From Topomyia yanbarensis (lineage: Eukaryota; Arthropoda; Insecta; Diptera; Culicidae): a stretch of DNA of 64,000 nucleotides. The position numbers and the translations under genes were made by a program. Each line of letters starts with the position of its first letter. The first letter of the stretch is position 1. The stretch spans positions 3,162,001 to 3,226,000 of the forward strand of contig NC_080672.1 of assembly GCF_030247195.1 (NCBI RefSeq), read 5' to 3'. This document shows, piece by piece, positions 23,394 through 32,945 of this stretch. The notes under the pieces were generated by a model. That model was not told the DNA's origin. It saw only the letters and a list, made by a program, of their open reading frames with translations, and did no database searches.

Positions 23394-24613
23394 CAGTAAT
23401 GTTTCGATTATATCACTATGCGTTTATATCAACACTTGTTTATATCACCCTCGATTATATCACGGTTTTATCTCGATTATATCACGCTTTTTGAAAAACA
23501 GACAAGGCACACTACGTTTTAATCCAATTAAGCCACATCTTGTATCCTGGTACTTTTACGATATTTTTACAATTGATTTGCTTATTTACATGTAGGGTAA
23601 TGAGCCTATTATTGGGTTTCGGACTATTGCGATAAGGGTTTATATATGATGAGGTCGGTCAAAAAGTCGAACTTTTTATTCTTTTATCTTAAAGTATAGA
23701 TTCTTATGAATATATCTAAAATTTTTATAGAGGTCTAAGCAGTAGACGCAAAGTTATGGCGCTGTTCACCGTGGGCGGAGGGCGTGGCGCGAAGCTTTAA
23801 ACGTGAATCTCTTAATCTTCTTAAAGTCTTGTTTTTTCCAAAAACGTTGTTGCAATGTCTAGGATTGCCGAAATATCTTTCGGATGATTCCAATTTTTGT
23901 TTTAATTTCTTCGTATCTTATTTGGCGTGTCCTTGAGGGGGCGTCTGGTGCAGCGGGTAAAAAATAGACTTCTTTTTTATTCGTCTAATTGTTAGTTATC
24001 TGCAGGAAAATCTAACAAAATAATGAGAAAAACAAGATACGCAAGATATCGTAGGTATGCAGAGATATGCATTTTCTCTTGAATTCATGTGAATACTTTT
24101 CTTTTGGAAGGACAACATCAACGATTGGATATGGGACTATTTCTATGGATGCTGACACAACGAGAACTGAATCGTAGGCCCTTCGAATAGACTGATTTTA
24201 ATAGTTAAGATATTTGCCCAAAACGTTAACGTGCCAGATTCCTTCAAGTTTAGTTTTGGGTGGTTCAACAATTTTAAGAAACAGTACGGAATACGTAAAG
24301 TGAAGCTGTGTGGGGAAAAATTATCCGCTGATACAATACCATTTGACCCAATGCGTTGAACAAAGATGTCGGACACTGCTCTAACCAACGGCTTCAAATG
24401 GGTAGTAAGATAATAGAAACATAGCAAAAATAATCACATTACCCTACAATGATTTATTCTTTTTGACTAACTTTAACTTTTTAATACTTTTTGTTAATAG
24501 AAATACATGGATTATTGCTTGAATGTAATTATTTGTTTTGTTTTGAATATATCACGCTTCAAATATATCACGCTAAAATACAGACCGACCGTGATATAAT
24601 CGAAACATTACTG
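23394..24613. mobile_element. Pogo-like (Tc1/mariner superfamily) element with subterminal ATATCAC repeats
   Basis: The ends are CAGTAATGTTTCGATTATAT and its inverse, flanked by TA (23392-23393 and 24614-24615). The motif CGATTATATCAC or TTATATCAC recurs five times within the first 100 bases and three times in the last 60. Size 1220 bp. The interior keeps a remnant of a CENP-B-type DNA-binding domain, which supports the pogo family. Confidence 0.8.
24185..24359 (+). pseudogene. CENP-B-type helix-turn-helix remnant of a pogo-like transposase
   Basis: The plus strand reads NVPDSFKFSFGWFNNFKKQY, then GIRKVKLCGEKLSADTIPF, ending in a stop at 24357. The 'F..S.GW...FKK..GIR....GEKLSA' pattern is the second half of the Tc5/CENP-B DNA-binding domain in pogo transposases. 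A related frame upstream (about 24110-24180, 'LWMLTQRELNRRPFE') looks like the first half, out of frame. The DDE catalytic part is deleted. Confidence 0.72.
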
Positions 24614-25924
24614 TAGTAAAGGAGAAATAAAGGTGTTGTCTATTGTACGAAGATAGCGATATAGAAAGTATCACCTTTACCCGAAAGACGTGTTGCTGTT
24701 TATGTCTTCAGATTCTGAACTGAACTGGCAACTCTGTCTTCTTGGTATGTTATCTTTGCTCTTATCCCATATTATGAGGGAAATCTTCAATAAACTTGTA
24801 TTACTTTGAAAATTTACTGAATGTATGGTCCAGCCTGATATTTTCTTGTTCGTTTTCTGTTGTGATCCTTGTTCAACGAGTAACGACTCCGGAATTTCTT
24901 CTTAAAGGAAATTATGAAACTTGGTTTTGATCTTTTTTTTCTAAGATTATGTGAAGTGTGTTCGATTTGGAAATAAAATTTGAGGACAAGCAAAAATCTG
25001 CATCTATAAATTCTGATGAAATGAATTTATCCCAAAAGATAAACATGGATCCAAAACTCGAAGAGCTTTTTTTCTTTTTCAATCATCTTTCTTTTAATGT
25101 TGATAAAGACAAACAGGATTCTCAACCCAAAATTGCAATAAATTCCGTCGTTTAGTACAATGACTCGAACTGTCTACTTTAGTTCATTCAAATATAAAGC
25201 TTTGAATTTAAGCCAATTGTATTTTACCAGGCAGGATAGGATTCTAGTTTACATTAGCTATCCCCTAGAGCGAGAAAAGAAATGAAAAAGGTATGATAAA
25301 ATTCGTTACTACATTAACCAACAAGATGTAAGATTATCGAAAAAATTTGGTCATCACCTTTCCACACCTCCTTGTTCATAAAGTGTCATTTTCGCCCAAA
25401 ACCCGGAGAAATCTGAAAATATATTTTTTCTGCTGAGAATGGGACTTTGTATACATTGAAATTTATCTGAATTTACTGTTCATTTAAACCCAACATTTTT
25501 TTTTGCAAGTCCTTGTTAATCGACTTCTTAATCCCGCGCACACCTAAAAACTGATAAAATTTTAATATCTTTCTCGGGTGATTTTATGTCGATTTCTAGC
25601 ATTCTAAGAAGTTGCAGACAATGGGATTGTTCATCAGATTCTCACTTTTAGTATTTTTTGAATGTCTATAGTACCAATTAGTAGCAAAAATTCGATTTAA
25701 TTTCATTAAAAAAACTTAAGTTTTCAATCAAAAAACTTTAAAATAAAAACTTGTTCTAGACCCCCCGACAAAATATTCTCATTTCACTTTCAAATGAAAG
25801 GGAAAAGTCCATTCTTTCATATCCCGAAGTTTTACAGATGCCGAATTTTTTTGAATAAAATTATTCGACAAAGACACCGTGTGCTATTTTGTATTATTTC
25901 TATACAAGGGAAATATTTTTGGTT

Positions 25925-26301
25925 CATCTTCTGAATTAGAATACCTTTTCATCTCTACTTTGCCCCCAGGAATAGGCACAAAGCTGTGGAATTTTTAAGT
26001 TCCAGATATTGTTTTGGCGTTATTATACAGCTCTTCGAGTTCTTCTGACATTTTGTTGTACTGTTCAGTGAATATGTGGCGCTTTTGCATCACAGGGTCC
26101 TTTTCCATGGGATGCAGCTACAAAATGCCATTCTGCGCTTAACTCATAATTTGACTGGAATCTACATAAGCTTGCGAAGTTTTTCTTATTTTTGTATTGT
26201 GTTGCTGCTCCATCAGCCATTAAATAAATTTTAGAAAAGTTTATCAATTGTGTTACAAAATTTATCAGTTTTGAGAGGAACAAATGAACTGTAGTCTTCA
26301 A
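25925..26301 (-). pseudogene. Transposase-like fragment with DGAATQYKN and SHGKGPCD motifs
   Basis: The minus strand reads MADGAATQYKNKKNFASLC, then ELSAEWHFVAASHGKGPCDA. After a frame change it continues as TEQYNKMSEELEELYNNAKT, and past a stop FHSFVPIPGG. A D-G-x-x-x-Q-[FY]-K-N start and an 'AEWHF-A-SHGKG-CD' box are features of an uncharacterised transposon-encoded family common in insect and cnidarian genomes; I do not know its formal name. The aspartates could be catalytic, by analogy with DDE enzymes. No intact start or end is present. Confidence 0.6.
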
Positions 26302-26944
26302 GTCTTCCAGTCTTCATTCAAGTTTGTTATGAATATATACCAAATTCGTTACTGATACTTTTTGCATGTATCAGGCAACTAGCAGCTGAGGGATTCCATG
26401 AGAAACCGGCCGACCGCAAAATATGACCATCGTCGATTCGAACGAAACTTTGCAGGTGTGTTCGCTGTATGAATCTCCATGATATTCTCTGGCAATTGGA
26501 ATATTTTGATACAAGAGTAATTTTTCAAAAGGGCGTAAACGTTTCTACGTGTATGAATTTCAATTTTTTTTCGATTACTGTATTTTATACAACAAAACTA
26601 TCTGAGAACAAGTTACAGGGAATGAATACTTCTGTCCGAAAAAAATATACACTGAAAAAAATGAGTCATTTTTCAAAAAAACAAAAATTTATGATAAAAA
26701 TTTAAATTGCGAAAAAAACCCTTTTTTTTAAATTTTTATATTTTGTTACCAAAAACCTAAAGAGAAAAGAAACATTTTGATTGTGATAATATATTTCAAC
26801 CATAGGGTCTGTTGATTAAACTATATAGCTGAATCATATGTTGGTTGTTTTCATGTAACTTTAAAATGTTTCACAATATCGCCTTGATGTCAAAGAGAAA
26901 GTTGCAGGAAAGTTTACGGGCTTTTTGAAAAACCTATTATTGTT

Positions 26945-27560
26945 GATGTATAAACGCGACTAACTTATGAAAAGGTCGTAATAAAGCAAAATAATTGTGT
27001 TGTTAAAACAAAAGTTAAAATATCTCGAGAACTACAACATTTTAGAAAATTTTTGTTAAGAGCATTTCGATTTAAAATGGCGTTTAGAATCATATTCAAA
27101 AAGAAAATTGTATTTTTGACTTCAAATAGTAAGAATTATAAAAAAATGTCAAAAGTTGTTGTTAGGAAAACTTTTTTATTGAGAGCTTCTCCAGGATCCA
27201 AATACACTAAAAAAGTTGCTTTTACGTCTTTAAAACGATAAACATTAAATTTTTGACATTTTTTGATGGGGTAACGCGAATAACTTTTAAAAAGAGCATA
27301 ATTACACGAATTAATTGTTTTTGAAGGAGCAATATTTCAAATATCTCGAAAACTATCGCATTTTGGAAGATTTTTGTTAAATGCATTTTGATTTTAAATG
27401 GTGCTTAGAATTATATTCTGTAATAGAATTACAATTTTGTATGTCTAGTAGTATGAAATTTAAAAACATGTACGAAGTTATTGTTAGGAAAACTTTTTTA
27501 CCGATTTTTTCTCCATCATGCAATCACATTCAAAATGTTTCTTTTCTCTTTAGGTTTTTG
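26945..27560 (+). repeat. Tandem pair of about 300-bp diverged units
   Basis: Both units run 'gcga.taacttttaaaaag..c.taat', 'aatatctcgaaaactaca.cattttggaaaattttt', 'gatttaaaatgg.g.ttagaat.atattc' and 'gttgttaggaaaactttttta'. First unit 26945-27240, second 27275-27560. No reading frame is shared by the two. Confidence 0.6.
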
Positions 27561-28197
27561 GTAACAAAATATAAAAAATTTAAAAAATGGGTTTTTTCGC
27601 AATTTAAATTTGTATCATAAATTTTTGTTTTTTTTTGAAAAATGACACAACATTTTTTTCAGTGCATATTTTTTTCAGACAGAAGTATTCATTCCCTGTA
27701 ACTCGTTCTCAGATAGTTTTGCTGTATAAAATACAGTAATCGAACAAAAAAAATTGAAATTCATGCACGTAGAAACGTTTACGCCCTTTTGAAAAGTTGC
27801 TCTTGAGTCAAAATAATCTTATTACCTGTGGAAAATATTTAGACTTGCATGACGGTGAAACGTGTAAAGTTTCATTGGAATCTAAGATGGTCGGTCACGA
27901 TTTTAAAGATTTTCGGACGGATCTTCGTGGAATTCCTCAGCTGGGAAAATGGATTCTGAGATGATTATGACTTTCATTGGTTTAGTTTTCGATAAAAATA
28001 CACTGAAAAAAATTCAGTTTGGACAAGGAAAAGTCCCTATCTTGGAACAAAATTTCATCCAAGTCAAAAATGGTTTTTTTTTGTAAATCGACTTTAAATT
28101 CTTAAAATCGATTTTTTTCAGTGTAGGAGTCAATGAAGAATTTTTTCAATATTTTTATTCGAAAATTTGGCTAATTTTGTAAAAATCACTCCTACTG

Positions 28198-30006
28198 CGA
28201 AATTTTGAGCATTTGTAGTACGAAACTACGAGCATTTGTAGTACAAAGATAATTATTATATCTTACCTATGTTGCCTAGTAAACTATTTCTAAATAAATA
28301 AAATATGTCGTAAACTATTTTTTTACTTCTAAAATGCATATAAGCATTCGCGCATAGCGGTATACGAATATGAGATTGTATCAGTGAATATGAAAAGGAC
28401 GGTATATCTTCTAACGTTCGCATTTGTTTTGCTATAGTCGAAAGGCTGTGATATTGAAACCCACTAATCGATAAGTAACATGATATTCAACGTCTTCGTA
28501 TACTCCACGGCCATTCTGATAAAATATTTCTATTTATAAATCAAGCCCTTTTTAATCTCTTTGTAATTGATCCTGCTTTCCTGCTATAGCTCGTTCTGTT
28601 CAATTAGTGAGCTGACCTCAACGTAAAGGTCCAAGGGCAACAGATTTCATCAAAACCAAACCGTTTCTAAGTAACGGAATACAGCAGTATATTCCATTGT
28701 ACACAGGACTTAGAAAGAACGCAGGCTCACAACTGAATAGAATGTGTTGAAATACACTGTGTACAATATATTCGGACACACTTTAAGAATGACTACCCCT
28801 GTGTTTAAAAAAATCGACATATTACCCTACTTCTTTCAAAAAATTCGCATACGCGTACAAAGCCACCCCCATTAGTATTTTATCGGCAGTTTTCCATAGT
28901 ATAATTGTTCCAAATCACACTTTCCGATATTCCATTTCCTTTCTCACTGGAGACTAATAAAGATTAGGAAGTAGTTTAATCGTTCTTGCTAATTATTCTT
29001 GGAAATACCTAGTACACCTGTAATCGTTCATTAAATAAATAGTGGATGTGCTTTTCGCCCAAGCCTACTATGCTTCGTGTGGTACCTTTGCTTTGTTATT
29101 GCACTGCGACCGGTAACCAATCTATCATCGCCAGGTAAAACAAGAGATTGCGATTGTTAATAAACCAAACGCGGAAAGTGATTATCTAACTCGAACATAA
29201 TTTACCATGCTTCAACCTTTTGTGGATGGTTTATTTAGCTCCATGCTGGGCTCTTGATATGCCTGGGAAATTGCAATAATGCATTTCTCTTTCTATGGAC
29301 CTGTAACTAAAAGTGTTAAACTATGTACAAAAATCATCATTATTTATTGTACCAAGCAAGAAAGAAAGAGAGAGAGAGAGGGAAAGATCGAAATCAAACC
29401 GCGCTCAGCTTGAAAGTAATAACTGATGGTAAACACAATTTGCTAACTGAATCGTGCGTGTTTTCGCGAATGCATCAGCCCCACTCCATCCACCAGATGA
29501 TGTCGAACTGTCGGTCGGTCGAAATGATGGAGAATAATTTGAAGCAGTAATCGGTTACGAAACAGGTGCGCTTCTAACGGGCAGTAAAAGAAAAATCTTT
29601 GCAAGCAGTCAGCTGTTGTTCCTATAGGAGGAAGTGAATAAAGTGCTGAGGTGCGTTATGTTCCTTTACTCGAACTGTATACATAGTTTGGTGTCGGGTT
29701 TCGGAATCATTTTTGTTTCAAACCCATCTCTCCGGCCCACATGCACTCGTTGCGGTTGGCTGGAAACACGCACCTTTACGGCGTGAGTGAAGGTGAAATG
29801 TGACGATTAAATTCGTTGAGTAGGTTGCTTAATGGTTGCCCTGAAACTGGTTTCCCTTCATTTGGCTATCTACAATAGCCTTTAGATTGAAAATATGGTT
29901 TAAGGAGATTAGTAATTTAATATAGTTTCGTAGGTTGTGACCCTGGATTGACTAAAACTATTCCGTATTCAACAGGCTTTAAAACAATTTTTTTCTCAAT
30001 TTCCAG
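28198..30006. other. Upstream intron or intergenic sequence before the first coding exon
   Basis: No coding sequence recognised. Contains a short (AG)n run at about 29366-29385. An upstream non-coding exon of the RhoGAP68F-like gene may lie here or further upstream, but no donor with supporting context could be chosen. Confidence 0.5.
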
Positions 30007-30171
30007 GTGCTGCAATGAACCCTCCACTGGCTGACACCGGTGAGGATCCCCACCCCAGTCTGTCCGATTGGCACGACTATGAACCGAATCTCGAGTTTGA
30101 CGATACCGAATTATCGCAAACGGCACCGGAACCCGGAGGCACGGTTATATTTGATGAAGACAACTATTCCG
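30007..30171 (+). CDS. RhoGAP68F/ARHGAP1-like gene, first coding exon
   Basis: This exon carries 8 bases of 5' untranslated sequence and then the start codon at 30015. It encodes 52 residues plus one base (phase 1). The protein starts MNPPLADTGEDPHPSLSD and continues with a strongly acidic stretch (EPNLEFDDTEL), then an FDEDNYS end. The acceptor is a pyrimidine-rich tract ending in AG at 30005-30006, and the donor is GTAGGT from 30172. It joins the 53606 exon in frame to make a glycine codon across the junction. The family assignment rests on the third exon; the acidic N-terminal segment is typical of the region before the Sec14-like domain in p50RhoGAP proteins. These are Rho-family GTPase activators that act in the cytosol and on endosomal membranes. 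The presence of an acceptor before the ATG shows at least one more upstream non-coding exon, which I could not place. Confidence 0.8.
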
Positions 30172-30899
30172 GTAGGTTTTCATATCTTGTATGGTATAAT
30201 AAATTTTAGCATAAGTATAGCAGTAACAGATTTGGTAACCGTGCGGCAAACGTCAGAATTGTATGAAGCAACTCGTAAACTGTGGCTCGGCAGACGGAAA
30301 TGGGTAGTACGTGCCAAAAATCATCCACTCTTGAAAATTGTTCCGCACATAATTTTTGGGTACCAGGGCCGATTAGTGGCATTCAGAGTGGAACCGAAGA
30401 AGGAACGTGTATATTCTATTTAGATAATACACTGGGTGGAAATCATTTCGCATTCTTCGTTTGCCCATGTGGTTCGCGGAACATCTGCATTAATAAGTTT
30501 ACATAGGTAATCATGGTCTGTAGGAAACGGAACTATTTGAGACGCGAAGAACGGAGATGGACTTTAATGAACTCTTGTATATGTTTGATTACTTTTTGGA
30601 GACTATACCCAAGTGACAATCCAAATGCTGATCAGAATTTTTCATTTTTTTATGATAGTCTTTTCAAAGTGTGACTAAATATGATTCTATCATTGCTTTT
30701 GCCGCTTTGTTGTATACGATTGACAGTTCTGAAGAGTATATCATGAATATTTGAAGAAACCTCCATATAACTACATTATTGATCGTACGAGGAGCTTTTA
30801 AACACTTTTGAGTGTTAAACCCTTGAATTTATGCACATACCTACCTAAAGTGAAGTCAGGATTTTTGTTGTTTCGGATTCTAGCTAACAGCTCGATCAT

Positions 30900-31631
30900 C
30901 ATAACAGTTTTTGCAACCGACCGAGACGGTTGTGCCTCCAGGTGGAAGGTTTTGTTCTCGAGAGAGTGACGGAGTGCGAGACGCTGTATGCGTTATTGTG
31001 GGAGAGAGAGAGACGAGTTTGTTAAGTGTGAGTCGACAGTTGATACGTCGGAGGCGTGGTCAACGGCATCCTCGACAAGTGGTGTTTTGACAGCAAACCG
31101 CGGGTAGACGAATTTGCCTACCGCGGTGGCAGAAATCGACAGCGATCGTGCCTGTACACACAGAAAAAAATATAGTGTATTGGTGTCGTCGGGCAATTCT
31201 AATCGACGAGAGGGAAGCGTCACAGGTAGACCCATTTGCCCTATTTGTCTACCGCAGAAGTGGTACGACGAATAAGGAAAACAAGTGGCACCGAAAAGTG
31301 CCGCATCGACAGTGGGATTTTCACAGCAAGCCACAGGTAGCCACATTTGTCTACCGAGGTGGTGGAAACGGAGAGAGCGCGGTTGTGGTGGTGATACCGA
31401 CGAGCAGCTTAATCGGAGAGAGTTTTGAAGTGTTGCAGGTAGGACTATTTCTCTACTGAAGAAGCAACGCGACGAAGAAGGACAGCAAGTGTCACATTGT
31501 CAAACAACGGGCACCGAGTTTACAACATAACACATGAGGTGTGTTCTACCGGTGTCTTCGTCACCTAATAGATAGTAGATAACAGGTATATTTTTCATTC
31601 CTTTTTGTGATAGTTTTTCTTACTAGGTAAA
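30900..31631 (+). promoter_or_regulatory. 5' UTR of the I-clade LINE with about four degenerate repeat units
   Basis: The untranslated leader between the target duplication and the ORF1 start contains a motif of the form CAGGTAG..ATTTG.CTACCG..GTGG near 31092, 31222, 31335 and 31437, so the spacing is about 100-130 bases. Internal promoters of I-clade LINEs lie in this region by family knowledge. Repeated leader units resemble in form the promoter monomers of some mammalian L1 elements; promoter activity here is inference only. Confidence 0.6.
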
Positions 31632-32945
31632 ATGGATGAAGAGATGGGAGAACGAGTAACAGACCCTCCCCCTAAGCCTTATGCTGAAAATGTAAATCCG
31701 ACTAGAATTAAAATTTACCCAGAGTCGTCAACGGGACCATGGATTGTATTTATTAGGCGTAAAGCAAAGGCGCTAAATATCATTCAAATTTCTAAAGATT
31801 TGACTTCGCGATTCTCGGATGTAAAAGAGATCGTCAAAGTTAATAAAGATAAAATACGCATTGTCGTTGGTAGTCTCAAACAAGCCAATGCAATTGCTTC
31901 TTGCGAGCTTTTTACGCGGGAATATAGAGCGTATATTCCTTCAAAAGAAATTGAAATTGATGGGGTCATCACAGAATCGAGTTTGACTGTTGATGACTTA
32001 GTTAAGCATGGGGTTGGTCGTTTCAAAGACACCATACTTAAAGACGTAAAAATACTTGAATGCAAGCAATTGCATTCAGTATCACACGAAGGAGATAAAA
32101 AAGTTTATCGACTGTCTGACTCATTTCGAGTGACTTTCGCTGGGTCTGCGCTGCCCAACTATGTCATTATCGATAAGATTCGTCTCCCTGTTCGCCTTTT
32201 TATCCCTCGTGTAATGAATTGCCTTAATTGCAAACAGCTTGGCCACACAGCCACTTACTGTTCCAATAAGGCACGGTGTGGCAAATGTGGGGGTTCTCAT
32301 CAAGAGGATACATGCAATGAAAATTCAGAAAAATGTTTAATGTGCGGAGAAAACTCACATGAGCTCCCTGCATGCCCCATTTATAAATTGCGTGAGGATA
32401 AAATTAAACGATCCTTGAAGGAGAGGTCTAAGCGCTCCTATGCAGAAATGTTGAAAAATGCTACCCCTAAACCCATCTTCTTAGAAAACACTTACGCATC
32501 TCTATTTTCGGAACAGTCTGACTCTGACGGAGCGTGCGAAGGTACATCATTTGTTTTACCCGGAAATTCCAGAAAAAGAAAACAGTCTTCTTTTCCCAAG
32601 CTGCCAAGAAAAGGCCTTAAAATTTCTCCACCAATAGATAAACTGCGCCCAAAACCGAAAAATTCCGATTCAAAACCGAAATCAATTCCGTCCGGTTTTG
32701 GGAACGTACAATCCAAACAGAACACCATTACTGGCAATAATAAAATTTCGACTTCCTCTGAGCCTCAGCCGGGGGTAGGATTATTGAAATTTTCTGAAAT
32801 TGTTGATTGGATTTTTAAAGCATTCAATATTTCTGAACCACTAAAGAGTATACTTTCAGCTTTCCTCCCAACAATTAGAACATTTTTAGAGCAGCTGATT
32901 GCTCAATGGCCCATCCTTGCAGCGATTGTATCTTTCAATGGGTAA
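31632..32945 (+). CDS. ORF1 (Gag-like nucleic-acid-binding protein) of the I-clade LINE
   Basis: An uninterrupted 437-codon frame starting MDEEMGERVTDPPPKPYAEN. The N-terminal half (about residues 30-180) has the RRM-like composition of LINE Gag-like proteins, with 'WIVFIRRKAK' and 'YVIIDKIRLPVRLF'. Residues about 197-245 hold three zinc knuckles: CLNCKQLGHTATYC, CGKCGGSHQEDTC and CLMCGENSHELPAC. A basic, serine- and proline-rich tail follows, then a hydrophobic end. The protein packages element RNA and helps target-primed reverse transcription. The stop codon at 32943-32945 overlaps the ATG at 32938 of ORF2 (ATGGGTAA), which suggests termination-reinitiation coupling. Confidence 0.93.
   Translation: MDEEMGERVTDPPPKPYAENVNPTRIKIYPESSTGPWIVFIRRKAKALNIIQISKDLTSRFSDVKEIVKVNKDKIRIVVGSLKQANAIASCELFTREYRAYIPSKEIEIDGVITESSLTVDDLVKHGVGRFKDTILKDVKILECKQLHSVSHEGDKKVYRLSDSFRVTFAGSALPNYVIIDKIRLPVRLFIPRVMNCLNCKQLGHTATYCSNKARCGKCGGSHQEDTCNENSEKCLMCGENSHELPACPIYKLREDKIKRSLKERSKRSYAEMLKNATPKPIFLENTYASLFSEQSDSDGACEGTSFVLPGNSRKRKQSSFPKLPRKGLKISPPIDKLRPKPKNSDSKPKSIPSGFGNVQSKQNTITGNNKISTSSEPQPGVGLLKFSEIVDWIFKAFNISEPLKSILSAFLPTIRTFLEQLIAQWPILAAIVSFNG

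Larger units (their letters stand above)
21229..28197. repeat. 7-kb diverged inverted-repeat region (possible old DNA transposon)
   Basis: Segments on the left face inverted copies on the right: 21229-21520 with 27970-28197, and 22490-22800 with 25600-25890. The outermost shared motif is TAGGAGTG.TTTT.ACAAAATTAG. Within the right half, 26385-26780 and 27535-27960 are another inverted pair, and 26945-27240 and 27275-27560 are direct copies of each other. A transposase-like remnant lies at 25925-26301 and a pogo-like element is inserted in the centre. The pieces suggest one or more old transposons with long inverted arms; target duplications were not found. Confidence 0.55.

Noticed and set aside
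24958..25155. Asp/Lys-rich 65-codon frame as a small gene
   Set aside because: Short, no known domain, lies in the middle of the 7-kb inverted-repeat region, and has no matching copy that keeps the frame.
30040..30423. Longer overlapping frames covering the first host exon
   Set aside because: They run through the donor at 30172 into the intron; the exon frame (start 30015) is the one that joins the next exon in phase.
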